Source of the DNA: Stictocephala bisonia
Taxonomy: Eukaryota; Arthropoda; Insecta; Hemiptera; Membracidae
Direction: 5' to 3'
Length of the DNA: 64,000 bases
Assembly (NCBI GenBank): GCA_035578905.1
Contig: JAQJVL010000101.1
Span: 744,001 to 808,000, forward strand
Shown here: piece after piece, positions 1 to 9,912 of the stretch
Position numbering within the stretch: the first letter of the stretch is position 1
Layout of the letters: every line of letters starts with the position of its first letter
The notes under the pieces: model-generated
The model's database searches: none
Told to the model about the DNA's origin: nothing
The model's input: the letters and a program-made list of their open reading frames with translations, nothing else
Made by a program: the position numbers and the translations under genes

Positions 1-985
1 TTATTCAACTGTTATCGAAGATATTAGGTTTCAGAATTGAATAAGCGCATGTGCCGTTCCAGAAATGTGATGATGTTCAATCTCCCTGAATCTCTAGCCA
101 AGGGTGACCGTCAAGCCCTGCATCTTGAAGGGTGTTCGATTGCGGCCGATAGTGACAGATGTTTTGTGGCTTCTGTGATTAATCGGTACTAAACAGACAT
201 AATGCCGTCCGTATTTTGTAATGGAATTTCAATATCGTATCATGACCATTTAAAGTCTATAACGGATGTGATAGGCCTTAAATGGTACTGTTACCTGTGT
301 ACGTCTAAAGTAAAGAGTCACTGTGAACTGAACGAATCTAAAACAGGATTAACTTCAGAACGAATCTCGGATTACAATGCTATGTTGGAAATTATTATGA
401 CTGAAATCAACCAAACCAGTAAGAATAACCTGGAAATATCAGAAAGCTGGGTTATTAGTCAATTGAGCTGGGTAACGGAAACAAAGCCATAAAAGTGCAA
501 ATAAATTAAATGGTTGCCCGCTATTCAGTAACTCTAGCTGACAATTATTATTCTTCAATGGATCAGATACAAACCAGTAATGATTCAGAATATTATTCAC
601 TGTATAGCTCAGTGTTGCGCTCTAGTTCGCAGCCAAACATTAGTGACATCGAAGAGTACACGGTGACAAAGCAGTGAAAGAGGAAGGTGTTTGGCATGCA
701 CGAAAGTCGAGAAAGTCTAGAACAATGAAACAACCTATAATTGGAACCAAAGTGGAAGATAGCACTACAGCCAACTAGTTGAAGAACGTAGTTGGATCTT
801 CATATCTAGGATTGCCACGGATGTTAGTGATGACCAAATATGTAAGTATTTGTGGGACAAGGATATAAAAGGTGAGTGTGTACAAATTAAAACCAAGCTA
901 GTCTCATATAACTTAGTGGGAGTTTACCAAGTCAAGTGTATACTGTTTTATATGCCGAATTCTGACTATCTGGTACTTTAACTAA
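1..985 (+). pseudogene. LINE A ORF1 remnants
   Basis: Three ORF1-type pieces. Bases about 55-125 translate to a run containing NVMMFNLPESLA, the usual RRM-like text of LINE ORF1. The open stretch 202-492 (96 codons) has a PHD-finger-like end, GLKWYCYLC, then a polar, probably helical region. Bases about 793-960 give WIFISRIATDVS and further text like the ORF1 C-terminal domain of insect LINEs. In known ORF1 proteins the PHD finger comes first, so the RRM-like piece at the left edge may belong to another copy or be rearranged. ORF1 proteins bind the element's RNA; nothing here is intact. Confidence 0.5.
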
Positions 986-1199
986 AAAGAAATGATTGAA
1001 AGACCAACGAATTAAGAGATCATGTGCAGTCAAGTGTTTTTATTTATTTACTTTTTAAATTTTTTAGGGAAAAGGTTGGCCTAAACAGCTAAAGGCCAGA
1101 TAAGTGTTATAAAATTCACAGTGTTACACATTTATTTCAGTATTATACACTTTTTTACGATAAATGTTCAGTAAATACTTTACAAGATTTCAGAACTCA

Positions 1200-3936
1200 A
1201 ATGTCTGTGTGAAACAGATAGGCTTGATGTATTTTGCATCTTTGAGTATTATATGACTGATAAAGAGTTTACATGTTTTAATAATATATCTACTATGTGC
1301 CTTAAGTATTCTTTCTGCCGTGAAACATCTATTGGTGGTGAAGCGATCTACATTAATAGAAACTTTCAATGTAACCCAGTCGATCTTAGCAGATTTAGCA
1401 AAGATCAGCGCCCTATTTGCTGGTGTTATTCTAGAAGAGTATTCTTTGGTAGTAATTGCTCTTTACAGTTCCCCTTAGATGATTAAAAAAGAGTTTTCTA
1501 TCTTCTAGAATCTTGCCTTGGTTTCTTGTAGTGATAATCGGAACAGACTACAACGTAAACCTGATACAATCATCTTCGGAGGCTTCGAACTTCCTAAATC
1601 TCATATTTAGTTTTATTATGTATGCTAGCGTGATTGAGCCTTACAGAAATACATCATCTTTGAATACTTTTGTCACTAATTTAAGTAGTTGGAATTATAA
1701 GATTAGTGTAAGTCAAGATCAGACTTCTGGTCACAAACATGTCCTCTTATCTCTTAAATGTAGCTTACGTTCTGAAAAAGACGGGCCAATTTATGAAAAA
1801 GTGTTTAGTGAAAAAAACTTAGAAATAGTTTTGATTCATGTTTTCCAGTTGTGTTAAAAAAAAACTAAGTTAACTGAAGATAATAGGCCAAGTTAATACT
1901 CCTGAATTGACTAAGCTCAAGAATATTATTATTTTGGTAAACTGTAATGCTAAACGAAGAACCGATCTCATGCCTATTCAGCAAAGATTGGGTAAAGAGT
2001 ATTGCTAGAAATTAAGGGAGCCGAAAAACAGCGATAGCTGATGCAATCTCAAAGATAGCAAATGAAGCTGCATGAAATTTTATTAACTTGGTAAGGCTGG
2101 TCCTTAAATCCCTGAGCTAAATTTTTCAAAAGCAGATGAATTTAATAAAGGCTTTTTAGAATCTTTTGACGTTATTGTAACGGTTGTACTGGTAACAATA
2201 TCTATGCTCTCGTCAATTTTCCAATAATAAATAGTACCTTTATGTTGAATCCAGTCCTTGACAAGGACATTATAAATATTGCATTTAGTTTTAAGGCGCC
2301 CAAAAGTAAAGATATTTATGACATGATTGTGGATGTTTAAAAGAGTGTAGAATGAGTGATTGCCTCAATAAACAACTGTATAGCCTCAGGGGTTTTCCCC
2401 ATTCTCTTGAGGATAACTAGAGCAAGCCCCATATACAAGAAAGATCGTAGAGACAATGTCTCCAGCTACCGGCCAATATCTATAATGCTTGTTTTTAGAA
2501 AGTTCTTTGAGGCAATGAAATGCATCACCTCTTAGTGCCAGCCCAGTACGGTTTCATAAAAGGCAGATCTAGTGTATCGGTGGTAAATTGCCTTCTCCAG
2601 GAAGTCCTTAAATCTTTGGAAGACAAAATGCACATTTCCTATGTTGTGATCTTTCACCTGTATTTGATAACATTTCAAATCTTTCTTACGAAATTATTTT
2701 GAGTAAGCTCGAGAGATGTGGTGTGAAGGTGGTGCACTAAAGGTTTTGCTCTCATATCTCCATTAAAGACATCAAGTAGTAAGCAGGAGTGGAAAAAAAT
2801 TAACCTCGATGTTTGTAAAACATGGTGTCCTCAAGGACATGCTAAGGATTATTCTGTTTATAGTGGAAAAAAAAAAAACAATTTTTACCATAGTGTACAA
2901 GAAAATGCATAGATCCATCGTCCATTCTCTATGGAGACGACACCACCTTTCTCGCTAGTCATACATACTGACTTTTCTATTACAAACACAATTGCTATAA
3001 ACATGCTTGAAACTGCATGCAAGAGATTTTAAAACAATAAATTAGGAGCAATTAATTTTAGCCTAATAAATGATCTGTATGTCAACTGTGTTAAACTCTT
3101 AGGTTTTAATTTAGAGATTAAACTTGTCTGGAACGAGCAGATAAATATGTTATATATTAGATTAAGTAGAGTGTTATGTGAAATATGTGATGTGTTAGAC
3201 TAAGTAGAGTGTTATGTGAAATATGTGATGTGTTAGACTAAGTAGAGTGTTATGTGAAATATGTGATGTGTTAGACTAAGTAGGGGCAACTCATCTATTA
3301 AGTAGGGGCAAGTTATGTGAAATATGTGATGTGTTAGACTAAGTAGAGTGTTATGTGAAATATGTGATGTGTTAGACTAAGTAGGGGCAACTCATCTATT
3401 AAGTAGGGGCAACTCATCTATTAACCTTCTTAGTATACATAACTATATTAAGAAGGTTGAAGAATGAGTTGCCTAATAATTTTGTAAAAGCTGAATATTA
3501 TTCTTTTTTCCACTCCCATCTAACTTATGGGATTATACTGTAGAGGCGATCGCTAGGTACATATAAGTATCTACTCTTACAAAAGGGGGCCATTAGACTT
3601 TTAAGAGGTCTAGATTGGCTGGAATACTACAGAGCCCTGTTTTGCATGAATAAGATATTTACTGTTCATAATTTATATATTTCTCATTGCATGTTGGAAA
3701 TTAATAATAACCTTATTTGGTTATAAATCAGCATTAGCATGGTTATTTAACAAGAAATAATGATTTCAAGCTATTTAGAAAAAGATACAAAGATACTTAG
3801 TAAGACTAAAAATTATTATACTATTACAGGTACAAGGTATTTTTATATAATCCCGCATGAAGTAAGATCTTTGCCCAAAATAAAATTTACTAAGGCTATG
3901 AAATCCTGGCTTCTGGACTACGTCATATATAGTTAG
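1200..3936 (+). pseudogene. LINE A ORF2 remnants (endonuclease, reverse transcriptase)
   Basis: Broken ORF2. The stretch 1253-1486 contains YSFCRETSIGGEAIYI, matching the AP-endonuclease segment (usually FCR...GGVAIY). The frame 1513-1857 continues the endonuclease, ending in a GHKHVLL run where the catalytic S-D-H motif normally sits. Around 2360-2490 the text reads IYKKDRRDNVSSYRPISIM, the standard entry to the LINE reverse transcriptase. The frame 2520-2702 has QYGFIKGRSS. The catalytic box is visible as YGDD at 2930-2941. The C-terminal region near 3575-3936 reads QKGAIRLLRGLDWLEYYRAL and later SWLLDYVIYS before a stop. Multiple frameshifts separate these pieces. It would have nicked target DNA and copied the element RNA. 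Confidence 0.7.
3159..3425. repeat. 38-bp tandem repeat inside LINE A
   Basis: Unit beginning AGACTAAGTAGAGTGTTATG recurs every 38 bases from 3159 (starts at 3159, 3197, 3235, 3273), is interrupted by an 18-20 base unit (TAAGTAGGGGCAACTCATCT), resumes, and ends in two short units. It lies in the former reverse transcriptase region of LINE A, so the expansion came after insertion. Confidence 0.85.
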
Positions 3937-4690
3937 AGAGAATTTGGGGAGGTGACCACTCCCATATTCTCAAGTATTTATAGGCCAATGCAAATTATTA
4001 CTGTATTTAAATGATTCATAAGTAGCCTTACAAGGTAAGAAACTTTTGTATTTTCTATTATCTCTTGTAGTTAATGCATTGTTTTCCAAGTAGCTTAGGC
4101 ATGTATTGCATGCCATAGAAATTATAGTGTTTATATTCTTGCTTGCTATATGCCGTTATAAGTACAATACATATTTACTTACGTTGCCATTGCATGGCAT
4201 TTTATCTAATTATTTTATTCATTTTAATATTTAAAATCTCTTAGACATAGCCTGTTAACATAGTTTTTATTAAATGGCTGAATAAACCTATTTAAATGAA
4301 GGACATCATAAAAAAATAAAAAATTACAACTTAGTCTAATCGACAAATTGTTTTTGACTCCTCTTCCATCTTTTACAGCCAACACAATCAGAGCCTTTCG
4401 AGGTGGTAGAAAAATACCAAGCAAGTCGAGACCTCTTAAGAGAATTTTGGATAATTCATCTGAAGTCTCAGTTATTGTTAGCAATTACTCTACTAAAATG
4501 CCGCCCTTATCGATCCTATGTTCTCAGCAGTAAATGCGTCTAGAGATATAACTCCAAGGGTTGCTATATCTCTATGGAGGCTACCAACTCACAGCTCTGA
4601 GAACTGAGCCAGAGAAGTGGATATCAGAAGACAATGGTCTCACAGTAAGAATATATAAATGGTTAAGAACAAAAAAAACGTGTAAAGATA
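3937..4690. other. LINE A 3' flank and undefined LINE-like debris
   Basis: AT-rich, without a supportable gene. The first few hundred bases are probably LINE A 3' untranslated sequence. Bases 4348-4533 hold a short open frame on the plus strand that may be upstream coding text of LINE B, but I recognise no domain in it. Confidence 0.4.
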
Positions 4691-4699
4691 AACAGTGGA

Positions 4700-4857
4700 C
4701 TACTTAATCTCAAAGACTAAATTCAAAGTTTAAATGGGCTTAAAAGCAAACTTAATGAAATCTCTTTGAATGTTGCCTCTTCTTCTTAAAATGTCATTGC
4801 CTTAGATGAAACTACCCTATCATGTCATATTTAGTCTTCCAAACTCAGTCTAAGTGG

Positions 4858-4870
<13 letters not shown>
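4700..4870 (+). mobile_element. LINE B, left part (start of ORF2 endonuclease)
   Basis: Plus-strand text near 4735-4860 gives GLKSKLNEISLNVASSS and then SSKLSLSGFNIY, allowing a stop and a frame change. This is the beginning of a LINE ORF2 endonuclease (usual form: NINGLRSKLNEL...YDVIALTETWL). The text breaks off at the AT tract that precedes the Helitron and resumes immediately beyond the other Helitron end at 12437 (CDRFTNSG). This split shows that LINE B was the Helitron's target. Confidence 0.7.

Positions 4871-4933
<63 letters not shown>
4862..4933. repeat. (AT)n microsatellite at Helitron 3' junction
   Basis: About 36 AT dinucleotides directly abutting the Helitron 3' terminus. Helitrons insert between A and T, so an AT-rich target is expected. 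The run probably expanded after insertion because LINE B's reading text needs almost none of it. Confidence 0.95.
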
Positions 4934-4934
<1 letters not shown>

Positions 4935-4968
4935 TAGCAGAAAGTACCCGTGCTTCGCTACGGATTAT
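4934..4968 (-). other. Helitron 3' terminus: hairpin plus CTAG
   Basis: Read on the minus strand: a GC-rich stem (CCGT/ACGG and GC/GC, GAA loop, one bulged A) about ten bases before the terminal CTAG at 4937-4934, with T (4933) outside. Such a palindrome near the 3' end is the presumed termination signal for rolling-circle transposition. Confidence 0.9.
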
Positions 4969-5205
4969 GATTAAGGAACACTTACATTAGGACCTATGTA
5001 CGGGTTGTGTATTTTCGCCTAGGAACGAAATAATTAATTGTTAGTTACTCGAGTACATCTGCCCGTTGGTTTACCAGAATTAAAATTGAGAAAATGAGTC
5101 TGGCGTATCCAGTCTCGCCACGGGGAGGCCGGCAGGTAGAGACCATATTTACAACTTATTTCCAAAAAAAAAAAATATATATATATAAAACATTTCATTA
5201 AAAAC

Positions 5206-5660
5206 ACCGGGTAGTTTTATTTGGTAAGGCAGTCACCCTAGCCTCTGCCGAATCAATCACACCGGGTAGTTTTATTTGTTAATGCAGTCACCCTAGCCTC
5301 TGCCGAATCAATCACACCTGGTAGTTTTATTTGGTAAGGCAGTCACCCTAGCCTCTGCCGAATCAATCCCACCGGGTAGTTTTATTTGGTAAGGCAGTCA
5401 CCCTAGCCTCTGCCGAATCAATCACACCTGGTAGTTTTATTTGGTAAGGCAGTCACCCTAGCCTCTGCCGAATCAATCCCACCGGGTAGTTTTATTTGGT
5501 AAGGCAGTCACCCTAGCCTCTGCCGGAACAGTCTCACTGGGTAGTTTTATTTGGTAAGGCAGTCACCCTAGCCTCTGCCGGAACAGTCTCACCGGGTAGT
5601 TTTATTTGGTAAGGCAGTCACCCTATCCTCTGCCGGAACAGTCCCACCAGGTAGTTTAAT
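5206..5660. repeat. 55-bp minisatellite in Helitron 3' region
   Basis: Starts recur at 5206, 5261, 5316, 5371, 5426, 5481, 5536, 5591 and a partial at 5646: eight full units of exactly 55 bases. Each begins ACCGGGTAGTTTTATTTGGT and contains GGCAGTCACCCTAGCCTCTG. Two sub-types, ending AATCAATCAC/CCC or GAACAGTCTC, are grouped along the array. The array lies between the helicase stop and the 3' hairpin. Minisatellites in this place occur in other Helitrons. Confidence 0.95.
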
Positions 5661-5745
5661 ATATGCAAGTACTTAAATATATTTTAGTACATTTTAGTCT
5701 GATAGATATACACGGACAGCCAAAATTGATGTTGTTGTTGTTTTC

Positions 5746-5943
5746 TTAAGTGCTTAGTACCTCTTTGTAAACAACATTTTTAGTCCTTTTTTCTGGCTGA
5801 AGGACGACCAGACTGTCAGATGTGCTTACTCTAGAACATGCTACGTATAACTGGCCATGGGAGAAACAGTCATTGCTCAGATCTACCCCAGCCATCTTCA
5901 AACTTTGCCCTTGTGCCTTGTTAATAGTCATGGCATAGCACAA
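5746..5943 (-). pseudogene. Helitron helicase C-terminus (motif VI)
   Basis: 65 codons beginning [14 protein letters not shown], then AGVDL and [11 protein letters not shown], the diagnostic last motif of Pif1/Helitron helicases. It sits in a different frame from the preceding section because of a small indel about 20-40 bases upstream. The stop at 5746 is close to where the family normally ends. The 3' region with the minisatellite follows. Confidence 0.92.
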
Positions 5944-5945
5944 TT

Positions 5946-7007
5946 TTACAGGGAACTGCAGACGTTATATGCAAAATGGTAGTCTGAGGGAATAAGAGGA
6001 ATTTGGGGAATAAAAACAGTTTCTCCTTGACCAACGCCTGTAAATATTGTCGCTTCAATAACATGTTTATGCAGAGTTTTCACCTGCAGCCTGGTACCGT
6101 TACAGAGTTTGGGAGGGTTTAGGTTGCGGAGTAGCATTATTGGAGCACCGACTTTTAGAGAAAGAACATGAGGTGGAATTCCAGGGGGGTTCAGAGTGTG
6201 GAGAAACTCCGCTGGATAGTGAACAGCGTCTTCTGTCTCAACCACTGAGTCCACAGATTCATACCTCACAACAGCAGAAGGCAATTTTTCTAACAACGAA
6301 AGGTTTATTATATTTGCAGAGTCGTTAGTTGGGGTAAGAATCGCCCTCTCTTGCAACCATTTTGGACTATTGTTCACATTGTCATTTAAGTTAGGATATA
6401 TCTTGTCAAGCAGTGTCTTCATATCACTAACAGTATGACAAAGATTTTGAGGTATTGCACATTTACCTTCATGATCTTCTAGCAGTTTACCATCACCTAT
6501 TTGTAAAACTAATGTAGAAAATTCTTCTGCTTTCAAATCTCCATTCAAATGAACTCTCATGTTAACTCTCAAAGACAGGATTTTAATTTTTGGCCATAAG
6601 AAGGATGACTTAAGGCACGCTTTCACCTCATCAGCTCGAGTTCCTCGAGGTATCACGGGCAAGGTTTGCCTGAAGTCTCCAGCCAGCAGAACTATTACTC
6701 CGCCCATTAGACGTTTGCAGTTCCTGATGTCTTGAAGTGTCCTGTCCAGAGCCTCTATACCTCCTTTGTGGGCCATGGTACACTCGTCCCAAACAATTAA
6801 TACTGTTTCTTTGAGTACCTGGCCCATATTGCTTTGTCTTGATATGTTGCAAATAGGTGTTTCTGAGTGGTTCAGGTTGAGAGGCAACTTGAAAGCTGAA
6901 TGAGCCGTCTTCCCACCATCAAGCAGTGTCGCAGCAATGCCAGAGGATGCAACTGCGATGGCAATCTTTTTCTCACTCCTTATTTTTGCTAACAACAAAT
7001 TGATCAA
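5946..7007 (-). pseudogene. Helitron Pif1-like helicase, motifs Ia to V
   Basis: 353 codons. After the shifted Walker A come ASSGIAATLLDGGKTAHSAF (motif Ia region), LIVWDECTM (Walker B, Asp74-Glu75), VLLAGDFRQTLPVIP (motif III, 106-120), LSLRVNMRV (motif IV region) and VGAPIMLLRNLNPPKLCNGT (motif V region). This is a superfamily 1B, Pif1-like helicase, the usual Helitron C-terminal module. The frame is lost again near 5960-5985, just before motif VI. Confidence 0.92.
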
Positions 7008-7489
7008 AAATGTTTTTCCGGTACCACAGGAGCGTCCAGGAAAAAGAGTTGCCCAGATTCTGAAATAATACTGCAGGTAATTTCTTTGTAAATATTCAGT
7101 TGTTCTTCGTTCAGCTTTGGAACATTTACAGCAACCATTTCACAGCGCTGGACTACATCGAAAGAAATTTCTCTGAGGCGTTCCAGGTTGTTAGTGATGG
7201 ACTCTTGCTCGCGAAGTGGTGTAGGAAGACCATAGTTTTGGAGACGGTTGACAGACATTGAATATACCAAATCTTCGAGTAAAGCCAAACATTTGTTGTA
7301 CACAATGTCCATACGCTGTTGCACATCCCCAAACTCTGTCTCCATCGACCTCTTTACGTCGTCCACCAAACTGTCGCGGTGTTTTTCCCATAATGTGAGA
7401 GGACTACTTACTTGGCAAAACACCAACATGATGGCAAGTAGTTCGCGGATCTTGGACGGGGAGTCTGAGAGTGAAGCTTCTTCTAGTGT
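7004..7489 (-). pseudogene. Helitron linker, second part, and start of helicase
   Basis: In frame with the preceding linker. Contains VSSPLTLWEKHRDSLVDD, then LNEEQLNIYKEI (the Q-motif region of Pif1-like helicases) and QLFFLDAP. The following Walker A should read GGTGKT; here one base is missing, so the frame reads VVPEKHF and stops, while GTGKTFLINLL appears in the adjacent frame. The break is at about 7023-7030. Confidence 0.88.
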
Positions 7490-7927
7490 TCAATCCCAGT
7501 GAGTGTCGTCTTCGAGCAAACCAAGAGCTGTACATGCAGACTGAAACGTTTGGTGGACCACTCCATTTACGTTCCTAAGATATTCAAATGACGTAGGCCC
7601 TTTAACTTCGTGTAGGAGAAGGCGTAGAAAATAGCACTCAGAGTTATTAGGGTGAACAGTATATACCCTGCCTAAAACCTGATCTTTTTTCACCCCGGGA
7701 TAGCCTGGTACTGATTTCCCTTGCTTTCTTCTACAAAAGGTATTCTTTTTCCATACGAAATATGACGGAACTTCAGAGTAAAGGAGGGTTCTTGCAAACG
7801 CATCGGTTTTGCACAGATCGAAGAAGCCCAAAAAAGTAGTTTTTGGCGGATTGTTTAGCCTTTCCATGACATTTTCTTCGTTAAAATAAACTCTTTGGCC
7901 GTTTTCAAGATGAACTGCAAGATGCAT
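7490..7927 (-). pseudogene. Helitron Rep-helicase linker, first part
   Basis: Frame shifted relative to the Rep section. It begins MHLAVHLENGQRVYF and continues with KTTFLGFFDLC, ECYFLRLLLHEVKGPTSFEYL and QSACTALGLLEDDTHWD, the conserved linker between Rep and helicase. The Met is not a start. A TGA at 7492-7490 ends the open run, but the same frame goes on TLEEASLSDSPSKIRELL, so it is an in-frame nonsense change. Confidence 0.88.
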
Positions 7928-9207
7928 GATGGGGGATCGTGTATTGGAAAGCAGAGAATTCGCCAGACAGCTTCAGAAGTACTAATGTAGCGTCCTGTCT
8001 GGTACCTTGTCACCTCGTCAAGTTCATTTTCAACTGTAAAAGCTGCTTGATCGGACCCTTTGTTGACGTATTTGCAAATATATTTGATAGACTTGACAGA
8101 GTTGCAGTACTCGACGTTGATATGCGCTGAAAAGGTGCGAGACAGGACAGGGTTAAAAGGTACCACCCATTGAGTGTCAAGCTTTACCCCGTTGATGTCA
8201 ACAACAAATCCACCATCTGAAGGAGAACGCCTACGGTATTTAGGATAACCGTCTTCCCCAGTCTGTGTTTCTCTTAGTAGAGGACGGGGATACTTTTTGC
8301 TGCAAGCTCCATTAACCATACAGGGCGAATTTCTGTTGAGAGCACCACATGGGCCGTGGATCATAGTTGACTTCACAATCTCATGGAGGGCAGGGTCTAG
8401 CTCTGGGTCAGGTATCTCTGCACAAATAACTTTGTCAATCATGTCTGGTTTAATCTTTTCTTCTAGCCAAAGGAGAATGTGTACATGAGGAAGGCCTCTT
8501 TTTTGCCATTCTATGGAGAACATGTGACATCTACATGCTCCAAATATAGACACTTTCGTTAGTTTCATCAAATGCTTCACTTTTAAGTAGAAAACCCGCG
8601 CTACCAAGTCATGTCTGTGCTGAGCCTTCTGACCTTCCTTGAGCAGTTCACATATCTCTCGCCATTTTGGGTTGCACGTAAAAGTTATAAAGAGATCTGG
8701 ATGACCAAAATGGCGGACATAGGTCATGGCATCCTGAGTACGCTCATGCATGTAGCGAGGTCCTCCAGTGAAGCTTGATGGCAGTACAACCATCTTACCC
8801 AGCTCCGATACCTGAGCATCAGCTTTTCTCATGGCATCCTTCAAGTGAATGTAGTCTTCACTCCTCAACTTTTTTTGGTTGTTTCGAATGAAGTTTAGCA
8901 GTTCTGTTTCAATTTTTGCGTACATATCAACCAAAAATTGGTTGAGGAGGTTGCGAAACAAAAGTAAATATGGTTCTTCGCCTTCTCGCTCCATTAAATT
9001 ATATCCGTAGAAATCAGCTGCAGACACAGTTTTCTTAAGTGCTGTCTTGGTGTTTGGGTCACGCTGAGGGATGTTGATACAATAGCCATCTTCACCACGG
9101 CAGAACATGAGAGGATACTGAAGAGAATCATACGCTCGATGTAGCTCACTGATTCTTATCAGTTTGTCTTCCCTACTGTATAGCACAATGTCTCGCTTTT
9201 CAAACAC
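7855..9207 (-). pseudogene. Helitron Rep nuclease (HUH, two tyrosines)
   Basis: 450 codons open after the stop at 9208; the nominal first codon is GTG within the longer frame, not a true start. Motif 1 is FGHPDLFITFTCNP (167-180). The metal-binding HUH motif is PHVHILLW (240-247, His241 and His243). The catalytic tyrosine motif is KYICKYVNKG (375-384, Tyr376 and Tyr380). All catalytic residues of a Y2 Rep are present. The last residues, from about CFPIHDPPS onward, leave the family because of a one-base indel in the C run near 7930; the true continuation lies in the overlapping frame 7927-7490. Rep nicks the donor and target strands and holds the 5' ends on its tyrosines. Confidence 0.93.
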
Positions 9208-9912
9208 CTAGCCTACAATCAAGACAGCAACTTCGTTAGTGGTAGGAGTATTGTAACGTCCCTTGTGAGCACTCGAAGGCTTCTGGTCAGCAGTGATAAC
9301 TACCTGGAAATCTTGCTGATCTTTGGGAACAGAATCAATAGCAGCTTTGAACTCTTTGATATATTTGTTATGTTCATGAAGAATTTTTTGGAGCTGGCCT
9401 ACCAATGCTGGCTTGACATCTTGAAAGTACCCACAGCGAATGTCTCTTTCACTGTTATCATCACCAACAAAATATATCTGAAGGAAAGACGGCTGCTGTT
9501 GTGTTCGAGGCATTAGACTCCCTATTCTATGATAAACCTGGCCTTGCACCTTATATGTTGGCATGAAATGGTCTCCTTTTATCTCTTTTGCTCCAAACGA
9601 CGTCATTTGGAAACAACCGTTGTATTTGCGAATATTATCAAGAAAATGCTCAGCCTCAGGATGGTCGTGAGAAAGAAGGCTATGTAAGGGGTCGGGATAT
9701 TTTTGAAAGGGAAGCAGTTGAACTTTTCCATTACTGCAACACATTCCGGGGCTTTCGTCTTTCCATTTTAAAGCATGGCAGAAATTTCACTTTTCTCGAG
9801 GTCCAAGTTGAACTATTTTATCTGTAGAATATTCAATGTTTGGGTCATACTTGAAACCTGAGAGTTTCTTGATTGTCCATGGCAGTAACTTTACTTGTGC
9901 ACGCCTCTCATT
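9208..9912 (-). pseudogene. Helitron-like N domain
   Basis: Continues in frame from the OTU/repeat section across the stops at 9913 and 9787. Just after the first stop it has IKKLSGFKYDPNIEYS; the clean open part is 9744-9208 (178 codons) with YNGCFQMTSFGAKEI, YKVQGQVYHRIGSLMP and QIYFVGDD, the standard Helitron-like N region that precedes the Rep nuclease. It ends TTNEVAVLIVG at a TAG (9210-9208), beyond which the same frame continues FEKRDIVLYSR, normally contiguous in the family (EVAxIIVG...RDIVL). The stop is therefore a point mutation and not a natural end. Confidence 0.88.

Larger units (their letters stand above)
1..4010 (+). mobile_element. Decayed LINE copy A (jockey/CR1-like non-LTR retrotransposon)
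   Basis: Remnant of a non-LTR retrotransposon read on the plus strand and cut by the window's left edge. Recognisable pieces appear in the usual order: ORF1 remnants to about 980, endonuclease text from about 1230 to 1857, reverse transcriptase from about 2340 to 3100, and the C-terminal region to a stop near 3936. Many frameshifts and stops make it non-functional. A short 3' untranslated stretch follows; the exact 3' end is not visible because no clear A-tail or target duplication was found. Clade assignment rests on the ORF1 PHD-like finger plus an AP-type endonuclease and is approximate. Confidence 0.75.

Noticed and set aside
202..4000. Treating each open piece of LINE A as a separate small gene
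   Set aside because: The pieces are successive parts of one retrotransposon in the expected order, separated by frameshifts.
6140..6328. Short plus-strand frames across the Helitron (also 7248-7502, 7939-8130, 8297-8488, 9265-9516, 9588-9827, 9836-10335)
   Set aside because: Shadows of the minus-strand Helitron coding text.
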